The notes: generated from the letters alone by a model not told the origin. A DNA stretch of 64,000 bases from G964020105 sp964020105 (GCA_964020105.1 OZ026535.1:1178001-1242000); one strand, 5' to 3'. Positions 19,791-29,467 are shown, counted from the stretch's first letter. Numbers and translations are program-made.

Positions 19791-19812
19791 GTAAATAATC
19801 TCCTTGTAATAT

Positions 19813-21258
19813 TTAATTGTTTGTTTTATAGACAACTCTATTATAAATAGCAGAACCTGTATCTATAATATAGACTATACCTAATTCACCTTGTTTTAAA
19901 CTAAGATTATCTAGTTTAATTTCTTTAGAATTGACAAAAACTGTAACATTATCTACAGCAGATGCAACACTTAATTTTGCAACTTGTACGGACGAAGGCA
20001 ACGTTCTAAATGATCTAAGATCTGCTTGTTCTGCTAAAGAAGTAAGAGCTCCTGTGGCATATAAACCAACCCCCACTATAGCAGCAACAGAGCTATCAGT
20101 GTTTTTTAAAGCTGCAGATCCTGTAGCCTGAAGAGCCGCTTTACTTATAATTCGTCCTGCTTGCCTAGCTAGTATGGCTTTATATTGGCTAGCAAGTTCT
20201 GCCTGTGCTAAAGTATATATATTTGCTATTTCTTCCCCTTTTGCTCTTCCAACAATATTTTCAGACGCACTAACAACTACCTCCACATTGCTTAATTTTT
20301 CTTGTTGCTTAGAATATCTAGGCAAAGCTATGCTATAAAAATTACCTAAAATAAACACTGAGGATTCTATAGGTTCTTTTGCTGGAACAAAACCTTGCTC
20401 ATACACAACCAATACTGTAGCATTACTTTTGTAAGCCTGCTGCCCTATCTCTTTACTTGAGTGATTCTTTTTAAGAGTTGTATAATATGAAAAATCATTA
20501 AAACTACTTAATCTAAGTGCATCACTCACAAGATACAAGTTACTACTATTAACTTCCAAAGCTAACTTATAGTCCACCAAAGCACCATTTATATCACCAT
20601 ATAATTCTCTGATATTACCAGAAATATAATATATGTATGGATTCATAAAACCTTGTTTAACATTTGTGATAAATTTTTTACTTTCATTAATAGCAGCGAG
20701 AGCATCTCCAGAAATTTTGTACTGATTTATTTCCTCTTTTGCACCTTTTGTATTTGCCTCTATAATTTCCTTCTCTTTTTTAGCTAAAGTTAATTTTTGA
20801 ATTTCTGCAGTTGCCCTAACATCTATTATGGCCTTATCTAAACTAGTTTGCTTCAATTGCGCAAGAGCTATATAAAAATGAACTAATGCTCTCTCATAGT
20901 CTGATCCCTTATATGGAATGGAATTATCGTTTGCAAAAGTTGAAGCAAGAGCTGTGCTAGAAACACCTCTTAAGTTAGAATCCTCCTCCATGTATCTATA
21001 TTTATCAGCTACAAATCTTAGATACTTAATACTTTCAGTATTATAACCTCTAATGAAACTAATACGCCCAAGCTCTTGCATATTTAGAAGGTAATCTTTA
21101 TTACTTGGTTTGACGTTTTCTAATTTACTTATATTCTCTTTATTAATAGCATTGGATTTTAAATCAGAAATATTTTTATCTATAAGATTACTAGTTCCAC
21201 AAGCTGTTAAAGTTATTATTAATGCAAGCAGTCCTATTAAACGAAATTTTTTATTCAT
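19813..21258 (-). CDS. COG3014-family TPR-like lipoprotein
   Basis: This protein of about 481 residues has a lipoprotein signal (LIGLLALIITLTACG). It matches the COG3014 family pattern: an N-terminal helical-repeat region (residues about 60-250, including AKKEKEIIEANTKGAKEEI) and a C-terminal domain with YVLAQAELASQY-like helices and a final beta segment with VTVFVNSKEIKLDNL. COG3014 genes commonly neighbour LpoB and LPP20 lipoprotein genes, as here. The ATG at 21258 starts the signal peptide; a TTG at 21273 is also open, and neither has a strong ribosome site. Role unknown, presumably linked to peptidoglycan synthesis control. Confidence 0.65.
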   Translation of the reverse strand: MNKKFRLIGLLALIITLTACGTSNLIDKNISDLKSNAINKENISKLENVKPSNKDYLLNMQELGRISFIRGYNTESIKYLRFVADKYRYMEEDSNLRGVSSTALASTFANDNSIPYKGSDYERALVHFYIALAQLKQTSLDKAIIDVRATAEIQKLTLAKKEKEIIEANTKGAKEEINQYKISGDALAAINESKKFITNVKQGFMNPYIYYISGNIRELYGDINGALVDYKLALEVNSSNLYLVSDALRLSSFNDFSYYTTLKKNHSSKEIGQQAYKSNATVLVVYEQGFVPAKEPIESSVFILGNFYSIALPRYSKQQEKLSNVEVVVSASENIVGRAKGEEIANIYTLAQAELASQYKAILARQAGRIISKAALQATGSAALKNTDSSVAAIVGVGLYATGALTSLAEQADLRSFRTLPSSVQVAKLSVASAVDNVTVFVNSKEIKLDNLSLKQGELGIVYIIDTGSAIYNRVVYKTNN

Positions 21259-21291
21259 AATTTTAAAATCCAATACTTACTAATTAAATTG

Positions 21292-21864
21292 TTACATTCT
21301 AGCTTCTATATCTTTCTTTAAATCTTCAAAAGCTTTATCTGACATTGCTTTTTGCCATAAGGCCTTTTCGTTTTTATAACTTGTATTTAAAGATTCATTT
21401 ATAAATCCTTCATATAACTCTTTATCAAAACCCACAGCAACGTAGAGAGTACCTGTAGGGCTAGTTATTTGTTTAATTATTCTTGTACCCTTAAGTGATT
21501 GTACAGTAATCTGGTTAGATACTAGACTATTAACCATATCAACTGTTTCCTGTGTTCCCGTACCTGTTGTTTGCACGAAATTTTTCACAGAAGCTTGTAT
21601 ATCTGCTTGAATTTGTTGGGCTAAAAACACTCTTGCATTAGCTGATGCTTGTTGCAGCATGAAATTTATTCCAGCTTTTGAAGTTGCGGTTGAGCCAACT
21701 GCCATTACGGCAACACCTTCAATTTTAGCACCACATACCCACAAAGGAGCTTCTTTATTTGGAGCATCTGGATAGTTACACTCAGTTATTTCTTGTTTTA
21801 AATCTTTTTTACTTCCACAAGCACTTAATATTAATAGTCCTAATAATATGATTATTTTTTTCAT
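21292..21864 (-). CDS. LPP20-family lipoprotein
   Basis: This 190-residue lipoprotein has signal IIILLGLLILSACG, then PLWVCGAKIEG and an LPP20-type core (MAVGSTATSKAGINFMLQQASANARVFLAQQI), ending in helices. GGAG lies 8 nt before the ATG at 21864; the longer frame to 21939 adds an implausible leader in front of the signal peptide. It is the first gene of the lipoprotein operon, which continues into COG3014, LpoB and the PEGA-like lipoprotein. Function unknown. Confidence 0.72.
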   Translation of the reverse strand: MKKIIILLGLLILSACGSKKDLKQEITECNYPDAPNKEAPLWVCGAKIEGVAVMAVGSTATSKAGINFMLQQASANARVFLAQQIQADIQASVKNFVQTTGTGTQETVDMVNSLVSNQITVQSLKGTRIIKQITSPTGTLYVAVGFDKELYEGFINESLNTSYKNEKALWQKAMSDKAFEDLKKDIEARM

Positions 21865-22066
21865 ACTTTTTACTCCAATTGTCACTTTATCATATAATTT
21901 CACACTTTTAACTGACTCCGATAATACCACCATTTTCAATTAAAAGTCATTATATTAAACTTTAGAGTACATTCTATATCAATAGAAGTCAAATACATTA
22001 ATCATACGTCATACACAGAATAAAAAATATATGCATTATTGCACTTATTTATAACACTGAGCTGTT

Positions 22067-23296
22067 TTATTTTATTTTTTTAGCAAAAACCTTATCAGCA
22101 ATGACAGCACAGCTAGTATCACCTATGACATTTACAGTAGTAATAAACATATCAAGTATTCTATCGATGGCTATAATCAAAGGAAGACCGATTAATGGCA
22201 CATTAGCTACTAACATAACCATAACTACTGTTAAAGACAGTCCAGGTATTCCAGGGGTTGCCATGGATCCTAATGTGGCGGTAATGGCTATTAAGAAATA
22301 GGTATACATATCAAGGTTAACGCCGAACATTTGGGCAAAAAACACTGTTACTATTGAATAAAACATTGAGCTGCCATTCATATTTAGCGTTGCCCCTATT
22401 GGCAAGATAAAACTTGATATATTGTGATTTATCCCTATTTTATCACATGTTTCAATGTTTTTCGGCAAACTAACCAGAGAAGAGCTAGTGCTAAAAGCAA
22501 CTATTTTTAATGGTATAATATGTTTAACAAATGACCAATAAGATATCTTAGAAAACAAGCCAACAGAACCAGCTAAGACAAGATATAGCCAAATAAATAA
22601 CCCACCTATAACTACTAAAAAAAGTTTACCAACCACATAAATAATTTCTATGCCAATACTGGCAAGTAAATAGGCCATTAAAGAAAATACAGCAATTGGT
22701 GCAAGAAGCATAACTTTCTTAACCATCCACATTAGGATATCGCTTGTTGCAGATACTATGTTAATAACCACAACTTTATCTTTATTTTTAGAATAAGAAA
22801 CCCCTATACCTAAAAATATGGCAAAAAACAGTATTGGCAGTAAATTACCCTCTGTTATAGCTTTAAAGGGATTATTAGGAATCATACCAAAAATAAAATC
22901 CCAAAAACCTATTTTAACATTAGGATTAATATTGCTTAGATTGGCTGGTAAGGTTAAGAATTCTGTTGGTAATGAAGTGATTCCAATACCTGGCGATAAA
23001 TAGTAAGCTAAAAACACTCCTAAACACCCAGCAAAAAAGGAAGTAATGAAAAAATAAATAAAGCCAAATACCCCTAATTGTAGGGCATTGGCATGATCAT
23101 TGAGCTTAGAGGTTGCATTAATGACCGTAAAAATAATAACTGGCACGAGCAACATTTTTATTAAATTGATAAATAAATCACCGATTGGTTTTAAGAAATA
23201 TGTATTTTCTTTAAAAATAAGACCTGAAATAGCTCCTAGAAAAGCTAATGTTATAATACTAACAGGGCTATTATAATATTTTAAAAATGTATTCAT
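22067..23296 (-). CDS. Dicarboxylate/amino acid:cation symporter (DAACS), copy 1
   Basis: This 409-residue inner membrane protein has the GltP/DctA fold. Features are a hydrophobic N-terminus, the serine-rich hairpin STSSSLVSLPKNIE, and the TM7 signature GATLNMNGSSMFY (Asn in place of the common Asp in NMDG). The TM8 region ends in INVIGDTSCAVI, whose Asp/Thr bind substrate in relatives. It likely imports glutamate, aspartate or C4-dicarboxylates with Na+ or H+. The ATG at 23296 has AGAGG upstream; a TTG two codons earlier is also open. A paralogue lies just upstream. Substrate cannot be read from sequence. Confidence 0.85.
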   Translation of the reverse strand: MNTFLKYYNSPVSIITLAFLGAISGLIFKENTYFLKPIGDLFINLIKMLLVPVIIFTVINATSKLNDHANALQLGVFGFIYFFITSFFAGCLGVFLAYYLSPGIGITSLPTEFLTLPANLSNINPNVKIGFWDFIFGMIPNNPFKAITEGNLLPILFFAIFLGIGVSYSKNKDKVVVINIVSATSDILMWMVKKVMLLAPIAVFSLMAYLLASIGIEIIYVVGKLFLVVIGGLFIWLYLVLAGSVGLFSKISYWSFVKHIIPLKIVAFSTSSSLVSLPKNIETCDKIGINHNISSFILPIGATLNMNGSSMFYSIVTVFFAQMFGVNLDMYTYFLIAITATLGSMATPGIPGLSLTVVMVMLVANVPLIGLPLIIAIDRILDMFITTVNVIGDTSCAVIADKVFAKKIK

Positions 23297-23556
23297 AAGC
23301 AACCTCTAATTAGTTATATAAAGTATTAATTAAAATATGATAGATATAATGTAAGGATAAGAATTATAGGCGTCAATTAATTAAAACAAATAGAGCATTT
23401 TATAGTAATTTTAGTTATGATAGATCTAACATAAATGTTTTTGGAAGTCATAATAATAGTGGCTTCCTTAGATATTTCCTGATAATTAGCATCTTTGCAT
23501 AAAGTATATTTTCACTATACCCCCCTATAAGTTCTGAGAATCTTAAAGATATCAAT
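23297..23556. other. Intergenic, no gene seen
   Basis: This AT-rich gap between the two symporter genes presumably contains the promoter of copy 1. I see no ORF, RNA gene or convincing repeat. Its far end is bounded by the terminator of copy 2. Confidence 0.6.
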
Positions 23557-23594
23557 AAGAATCAGCCATAAAAGTAAATTTATGGCTGATTCTT
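23557..23594 (-). terminator. Intrinsic terminator of symporter copy 2
   Basis: A perfect stem of about 15 bp (AAGAATCAGCCATAA / TTATGGCTGATTCTT) lies 24 bp past the stop codon. The loop is short and AT-rich. The symporter paralogues are therefore probably separate transcription units. Confidence 0.7.
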
Positions 23595-23618
23595 TGTAGA
23601 CAGATATAGTTAAAAATA

Positions 23619-24845
23619 TTAAGTATTTTTACTATTACCAAAATACTTATCTAAAACAGCAACAGCAGAAGCGTCTCCAACAACATTAACTGTAGTTCTA
23701 ACCATATCAAATAATCTATCTGCAGCAAATAATAGTGGTATACCTTCAAGAGGTATGCCTGCTGATACTAAAACTGCAATAATTAAAAGGGTAGGCCCAG
23801 GAACTCCGGCAGTTCCTACAGCTCCCACTATGGAGGTAATAGCTATGGCAACATAGCCAAATGTAGATATTTCTATGTTAAAAATTTGTGCAAAAAACAC
23901 GGCACTCATGGCGTAGAACATGGCATTACCGTTCATATTTATGGTTGCTCCTACAGGAAGAACAAAATTTGATATATTTTTATCCAATCCCATGTCATTG
24001 CAATTTCTAATATTTGTTGGCAAACTAACCAAAGAAGATGCGGTTGTAAAAGAAATTATTTTAAGAGGAATAATGCTTTTGAAGAATTTCAAATAAGATA
24101 CTTTAGAGAAAAATTGTACTACAATACCCAGCAACACATAAACAAAAAATAACGCTGTTACTAAATAAACAAAGAAAAATTTCAACATAAGCAATATAAC
24201 CTCTATTCCCATTACCCCTATGGAATAGGCACTAAGAGCAAATACACCCAATGGAGCTAGGTACATAACTTTACCCATCATCCAAAGAAGAGAATCATTT
24301 AATAAACTAACAGTTTTTAAAAAACTCTCTTTATGTTGATTATCAATATAAGAAACGGCTATTCCTAAGAAGACTACAAATACTAAAATCTGCAAAATAT
24401 TGCCCTTAACAACAGCTTCAATTGGATTTAATGGGATAATATTAAGCAAAAATGTCCAAAACCCTATAATTTCCTTGTCACTGTCACTATAAAGACTTTC
24501 TCCTCCTTGCATTAAGGCTTGTGGTAGTTGATCTAATCCAATGCCTACTTGAAATACATCACCAACTATAATCCCTAAAAATACTGCTACCACTGAAGTG
24601 ATGAAAAAATATACTATCGCTAATATACCTATGGCTCCTGCTTTATTAGTTTCAGTAAGACTAGAGGTGCTATTTAGTATGGAAAATATAATAATAGGAA
24701 CAATCAACATCCTAATACTTTGAATAAAAACATCACCCATAGGTTTTAATAGTAATGATAAATCCTGGAGATAAATTCCGGAAACAACGCCTAAAATACC
24801 AAAAAATAATATATTGTAGCCACTAAGCCAATACCTTAATGTCAT
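23619..24845 (-). CDS. Dicarboxylate/amino acid:cation symporter (DAACS), copy 2
   Basis: This 408-residue paralogue of the preceding symporter has the same landmarks: TTASSLVSLPTNIR, GATINMNGNAMFYA and TTVNVVGDASAVAVL. Again Asn replaces Asp in the NMDG motif. The ATG at 24845 follows a G-rich ribosome site (GGGGG, 6 nt). The two copies are clearly diverged in sequence, so they may differ in substrate. Uptake of amino or dicarboxylic acids suits an organism feeding on host metabolites. Confidence 0.85.
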   Translation of the reverse strand: MTLRYWLSGYNILFFGILGVVSGIYLQDLSLLLKPMGDVFIQSIRMLIVPIIIFSILNSTSSLTETNKAGAIGILAIVYFFITSVVAVFLGIIVGDVFQVGIGLDQLPQALMQGGESLYSDSDKEIIGFWTFLLNIIPLNPIEAVVKGNILQILVFVVFLGIAVSYIDNQHKESFLKTVSLLNDSLLWMMGKVMYLAPLGVFALSAYSIGVMGIEVILLMLKFFFVYLVTALFFVYVLLGIVVQFFSKVSYLKFFKSIIPLKIISFTTASSLVSLPTNIRNCNDMGLDKNISNFVLPVGATINMNGNAMFYAMSAVFFAQIFNIEISTFGYVAIAITSIVGAVGTAGVPGPTLLIIAVLVSAGIPLEGIPLLFAADRLFDMVRTTVNVVGDASAVAVLDKYFGNSKNT

Positions 24846-25009
24846 GATTTTCCCCCAGTGATAATAAGTAATGTTTGAAATACCATATACGAATTTGTAG
24901 AATAAGAATCGCGTATTTTAAAAATATAATGAATTAATAAATTATTAACAAGATTTTATTTTATATACAAAAATGAGTAGCTGAAAAACAAGATTTTATA
25001 CATAAAATT

Positions 25010-25046
25010 AGGAAGTAAATTCATGTATTGCTTGAATCTACTTCCT
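25010..25046 (-). terminator. Terminator-like hairpin after the porin gene
   Basis: The inverted repeat AGGAAGTAGATTCA / TGAATTTACTTCCT (one mismatch) with a short loop lies 20 bp past the porin stop. It is followed on the minus strand by AATTTTATG. A T-poor tail makes it imperfect. Confidence 0.6.
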
Positions 25047-25065
25047 AATAAAGAACTGTATTTAA

Positions 25066-26244
25066 TTAGAAATTGTAACGCATACCTACACTATAAACAT
25101 GGTTTGTAGGCTTTTTAGAAGAATCTATTACATAATAAGTTTTACCATCGGTATCAGCATGTTTTCTAGTTTCTAAATAATCATTCATTTTATAGTCATA
25201 ATTTATGTAGAAAAATGATTTTTTATTGAAAATATACTGAGCTTCTACAATAATTTCATTAGTAACTGCAACTTTACCAATGGTATTTTTAGCTTTATCG
25301 AACACTTTATCATTAATCAAATTAATATAAGCAATGTTAAATTTATAAGTATCCATTAATAAGTAGCTTGCAGTAACTTCAAAGCCGTTGTTAGTACCAA
25401 ACTCAGGGGTTGCAACTTCTTTAGATGGAGTAAGCTTATCCCAAGTGTAAAGTGCACCTAATCTAAAGCCAGCAACTTCATAAGTAAAACCACCACCAAA
25501 AGTTAAGTATTTATCAACTGCCTTATTAAGATTACGATTATCATCGGTTGCTTCACTTATGTAATAAGCAACGACAGGCTTGAATACACCAGCAGTAGCC
25601 ATATCAAAGGTATATCTTAATGCTGAAGCGTTAGTATACTTAATTTCTGATTTTTCTGTCCCAACAACATAAGAAGTAGACATATCCAAATTGCCAATTT
25701 TATTATCATATTGAAGTGTACCATCCTGACGGAACATCCTTGCTGCTGTTCTATCAATAACCCTAGCACCGGCTGTAGTTGCGTTCATACCCTTAGCACA
25801 AACGTCAGTTGTGTCTGTTAACATAATAGTTCCAGAAGCAGGCCTTCCCAGTAGGATTGTACCGTAATGTTTAAAATCAAGACCAGCATAGAAGTAACGA
25901 ATATCCCACTCTCTTGTAGTAAGAGTAGCATTACCATCAGTCATTAAACCCCATTCAGCAGCATTCACTTGGAACTCTGCTTTACCTATCAAATCGAGAC
26001 TGTCATTAACATACAAGCTACTTTTAACACCCAAACGAAAAGTTGTATCACCGTTGAACGAACCATATCCTTTAGCTTCTGGATCTCTATTCACCTTGGT
26101 ACTGCTGCTGTTCCCAAAATCCTGTTGAAACCGTCCGTATAAATGAAAATTTGTAGTATTTGTAGGATCTTTATAAAGCTCAATAGCACCTAAATTACTA
26201 CTTAAAAGTAGTAAAATTAGATAAAATAAGTTAATTTTTCTCAT
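25066..26244 (-). CDS. Gram-negative porin
   Basis: This 392-residue outer membrane protein has a cleavable signal (INLFYLILLLLSSNLGA), then a porin-like start (FHLYGRFQQDFG). Amphipathic beta-strand alternation runs throughout, and the terminal Phe in GMRYNF is the BAM recognition signature. It should be a trimeric general diffusion porin (Porin_4 type). The ATG at 26244 is preceded by GGAGGTG at ideal spacing; the frame open to 26268 adds nothing. It has its own promoter and terminator. Relatives carry a TTREWDIRYFYAGLD-like stretch; eyelet residues cannot be assigned by eye. Confidence 0.82.
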   Translation of the reverse strand: MRKINLFYLILLLLSSNLGAIELYKDPTNTTNFHLYGRFQQDFGNSSSTKVNRDPEAKGYGSFNGDTTFRLGVKSSLYVNDSLDLIGKAEFQVNAAEWGLMTDGNATLTTREWDIRYFYAGLDFKHYGTILLGRPASGTIMLTDTTDVCAKGMNATTAGARVIDRTAARMFRQDGTLQYDNKIGNLDMSTSYVVGTEKSEIKYTNASALRYTFDMATAGVFKPVVAYYISEATDDNRNLNKAVDKYLTFGGGFTYEVAGFRLGALYTWDKLTPSKEVATPEFGTNNGFEVTASYLLMDTYKFNIAYINLINDKVFDKAKNTIGKVAVTNEIIVEAQYIFNKKSFFYINYDYKMNDYLETRKHADTDGKTYYVIDSSKKPTNHVYSVGMRYNF

Positions 26245-26321
26245 TAAACACCTCCATGTTAAAGACATTATGTCAATTTTTACTGATATATACTGATGTT
26301 AATTTTAGCTAAAACAGTCAT

Positions 26322-26350
26322 AGTATAACAAATTAATGCATCCTATACAA
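26322..26350 (-). promoter_or_regulatory. Sigma70-like promoter of the porin gene
   Basis: On the minus strand, TTGTAT (26345-26350) and TATACT (26322-26327) are separated by 17 nt. This gives a 5' leader of about 70 nt before the ATG at 26244. Confidence 0.5.
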
Positions 26351-26737
26351 TAACAAAATAAAAAATATCTTTTGCAAGATTTTTTAAAAGACTAATTATC
26401 TTGTGAATGATTGTGTTTTATAGTAAATTTTGCTATGTATTAGATTTGTTTTATTATGTGTATAATTAAACATTAAAAGTATGGCAAATTATTTAGTAAG
26501 CTATATGTGGTAGAAATAGCAACTAGTCTTACTATTAAATATTTATTAATAATTCTCACTTATAAGCAAGTTGCTACAAAGTGGTGATTCCAGTAGTATT
26601 AGAGCCACTTTTATTAATTTTTCAAATCAAACGGAAGCTTAAGACATATAATTTTAGTTTTTTAGATATATAAATATCTTTAAAAATATTAGTATTTTTG
26701 CCCATTCAATTACTCCTAACTCGGAATCATTTAATAC
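26351..26737. other. Intergenic, no gene seen
   Basis: AT-rich sequence beyond the porin promoter. The only structure noticed is an inverted repeat AAAGTGG / CCACTTT near 26589-26617 followed by T-rich DNA on the plus strand. It could be the terminator of a gene that is no longer recognisable. Confidence 0.4.
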
Positions 26738-26960
26738 TTAGTACTTTGTCATTTTATATCTATCTGCAATTTGTATTGAGCTTTCTATATTTGAAAAATC
26801 CTTAGAGATGGATCTATTATCCTTTAGATTATTTATTAATGTTTCAAAAATATTATTAATATCCCGCAAGGATACTTATTTTTTATAATTTTCTATTGAT
26901 ATGTTTATGTTTTTGTGGCATTCTTTTAGAAGTATGCTTAGGTAAGTTGGAGTATTTCAT
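26738..26960 (-). pseudogene. Frameshifted remnant of a small helical protein gene
   Basis: On the minus strand an ATG at 26960 opens MKYSNLPKHTSKRMPQKHKH and ends after 25 codons. A shifted frame then reads ISIENYKK, a stop, and VSLRDINNIFETLINNL through to TKY and a stop at 26738. Together these look like one basic, helical protein of about 75 residues broken by a frameshift and a nonsense codon. The family is not recognised. Confidence 0.4.
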
Positions 26961-26976
26961 ATCTAATTTTCTGTGA

Positions 26977-27132
26977 ATTAATACAAAGTTTGAGAGCAAT
27001 TTAAAGCTACTTATTATTCTTTTAGGGAGCGGTTCTGAGATTGATAGTCGTGTATTATCCGACTTACTCCAGGATTTAGTTGCCCTTAAGGATATGGAGC
27101 TGCAATCCCACCTTAATTACTTGATTAATTAA
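26977..27132 (+). pseudogene. Remnant ORF just upstream of the primase-helicase
   Basis: The plus strand has 51 open codons without an early ATG, including LLGSGSEIDSRVLSDLLQDLVALKDMEL and ending SHLNYLIN. The composition is protein-like and the frame ends 46 bp before the primase-helicase gene. It may be the decayed 3' end of the preceding gene of the same element. The product is unknown. Confidence 0.35.
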
Positions 27133-27178
27133 CTAGCTAAATATTTAAAATACAGCAAAAAAAAGGAATAAATAAGCA

Positions 27179-29467
27179 ATGACAAATCTTATATCAGTAG
27201 ACTTGCATTTAATTTTGGACTACTTCGGCATCAAGTATGAAAAAAAAGACACAGAACGCTTGTTGTGTTGTCCTTTTCATGGTGAGAAGACCCCATCAAT
27301 GTACGCCAATAAAAATACTTTTCACTGCTTTGGCTGTGGAGAAAAAGGCAACGGCATTACTTTCTTAGGAAGAATGCTAAAGGTTGATAATAAGGAAGCC
27401 TTTAAGAGATATTGCGAAATAGCAGGAATAAGGCACGATAAGGATTACACCCTTGCTAAAACACAAGATTATTATAATAGATTAAGTATGCCGGAGCAGA
27501 TATTAAGAAGCTCAGAGAAGCTAAGCCAACCTACAGAGTATATGCTTAGTCGAGGTATTAAAAGCATTAATATTAATGCTAAATTGTACGTATTAAAGAA
27601 AGATTTCTTTGCCCAATATCAGGATAAGGAGAAAGAAAAAGAGGTAGAAATAAGAATTTTTAAGGGTTCGTATATTATCCCAATTTTCAATAAGAAGGGA
27701 GTGACCTCAATCCAGCATATAGCACCAAACAACAATAAGATGTTTTTAGCAGGTCATAAGTGGAAGAATGGATTTTGTAAGTTTTTTATTAATGCAAGCG
27801 AACGTTTTTTCTTGGTGGAGGGGGTATGGGACGCCCTTAGTTTGAACGCTGTAGGCTACAACGCTATCTGTTGCTTCTCTAAGCAAGGCTTACTAGATAG
27901 CGCCATAGATAACTTTGATACTTGGCAACATAAGGGCTTTGTTTTTGCTGATAATGATACAAATGATGATGGCGTTATTTTAGCAACCAAGACCGCCTCT
28001 ATACTATCCACAGAGGTGCTTAAAAGCCCCTCCTCTCACTTAAAGGACGTTAATGACCTCCTGCTTGATATGGGTGAGAAAAAACTACAAAAGCTTATTG
28101 CAAACTTCTTAGAAAACAATTATTTAGGCACTATTAATTCTCTTATAAAATCCAAACAACTAAGCCTTTATTTTATAGAGGCGGATAATCTCTACATGGC
28201 AATATTGTTTAATGAAACTTTAAGCCATGTCTCAAAAAAAAAATTAGCCGTAAAAATTTTAAACAAACTACAAGAAGCTAAAATAATCTTTATTAAAACA
28301 AGCAATGGTGAAAATGTAACTAACCAAGTAGGACAATATATTGGTTTTAATGCCAAGATAATAGATGACGTTAATTACCACCCCCAATATGCACCTAATG
28401 AGATATATAGAGAAGAGGAAGAAGACTATCTTAATGTTTACAAGCCCAGTGGACTACACAGAAGGACTGACCTTGTTAAGAAGGATTTTACAAAAGTAAG
28501 GGAGCATTTAGTACATATAACAGGCTCAAGTGAATATTATGAATGGTTCATTGAGTTTTTAGCGTGGAAGTGGCAAAAGCCATGGGTAAAATACCCATAC
28601 ATACCGATATTTCATGGAGAATCAGGAACAGGGATACTAAAAACAATGTTAGGGATGCTCTTTGGGAAAAACACCAATAAAGAAGTTAATAATATGGACT
28701 TTGAAAAAAACTTCAACGGAGCCTTTGAAAACAGGCTAATTTGTGTCTGCGATGAGGTTATAACAGCTAATAAGCCTGGGCGAGCTCATACGAAAATTAT
28801 AGCTTTGTCATGTTCAACTACCTTCGCTTTAAAAAATAAGAACGTTAGAAAGAAAAATAACTACAATAATTTCTCCTCATTAATTTTAATCTCCAATGAG
28901 AGCTATGTTTTTCAACTAGAGAAAGAAGAAAGTCTAGCTATAGTTTTTAAACAGTTAAAAGAGCAAAAAGATCCTGATTTTTTTGAAAAACTTTATGAAG
29001 ATTTAGAAGAAGAGATGGAAGGCTTAGCCTATCATCTCTCAACATTTAAGCTTGACACTCCTTTAGCGCTTTTAAAAACCAAAGGAAGGGATGAGTTAGA
29101 GATTTTATCAAAAAGCTATGTTGAGGAATTTGTGGATGAGCTAGCATTTAATTATAAAACTACAATACAGGGGATAAACGCCCTACATAAGACCACCTTC
29201 CCTTGCTTAGAGTTTGTAATGCGTACCGAGGAGGAGGTGAGCGGTTTTTACATAGCAGAAAAAGACAGTGAGCTGTTGCTTAGTAGCAACTACTTCTTAG
29301 CCCTAATTAATAAGAAATACAACGAAAGCGCTAAAAATAATAGATTTTTATATGATATGGCACGGAAAAATAAGAAATTTAAGTACGATAGTAACTCTCC
29401 TGACTATTTTGTGTATGATAAAATTAATAATAAAATTAGAGTTGTGAAGATAAAGCTTGACCGGTAA
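27179..29467 (+). CDS. Mobile-element primase-helicase (CHC2 zinc finger, Toprim, SF3/DUF5906-like ATPase)
   Basis: This 762-residue protein has three domains. Residues 31-53 form a CHC2 zinc finger (Cys31, His34, Cys50, Cys53), as in DnaG-type and phage primases. A Toprim region carries Glu214 in LVEGVWDAL and Asp258/Asp260 in ADNDTNDDG. The C-terminal half resembles the helicase part of phage/plasmid primase-helicases: GESGTGILKT at 480-489, CVCDEV as Walker B near 523-528, then LILISNES. The P-loop is odd, with two extra residues before the Lys, so ATPase activity is doubtful. Such proteins replicate plasmids, satellites or prophages; no integrase, capsid or partner gene is adjacent. It is the only plus-strand gene in this stretch. 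It is probably the surviving gene of a degraded element. Confidence 0.78.
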   Translation: MTNLISVDLHLILDYFGIKYEKKDTERLLCCPFHGEKTPSMYANKNTFHCFGCGEKGNGITFLGRMLKVDNKEAFKRYCEIAGIRHDKDYTLAKTQDYYNRLSMPEQILRSSEKLSQPTEYMLSRGIKSININAKLYVLKKDFFAQYQDKEKEKEVEIRIFKGSYIIPIFNKKGVTSIQHIAPNNNKMFLAGHKWKNGFCKFFINASERFFLVEGVWDALSLNAVGYNAICCFSKQGLLDSAIDNFDTWQHKGFVFADNDTNDDGVILATKTASILSTEVLKSPSSHLKDVNDLLLDMGEKKLQKLIANFLENNYLGTINSLIKSKQLSLYFIEADNLYMAILFNETLSHVSKKKLAVKILNKLQEAKIIFIKTSNGENVTNQVGQYIGFNAKIIDDVNYHPQYAPNEIYREEEEDYLNVYKPSGLHRRTDLVKKDFTKVREHLVHITGSSEYYEWFIEFLAWKWQKPWVKYPYIPIFHGESGTGILKTMLGMLFGKNTNKEVNNMDFEKNFNGAFENRLICVCDEVITANKPGRAHTKIIALSCSTTFALKNKNVRKKNNYNNFSSLILISNESYVFQLEKEESLAIVFKQLKEQKDPDFFEKLYEDLEEEMEGLAYHLSTFKLDTPLALLKTKGRDELEILSKSYVEEFVDELAFNYKTTIQGINALHKTTFPCLEFVMRTEEEVSGFYIAEKDSELLLSSNYFLALINKKYNESAKNNRFLYDMARKNKKFKYDSNSPDYFVYDKINNKIRVVKIKLDR

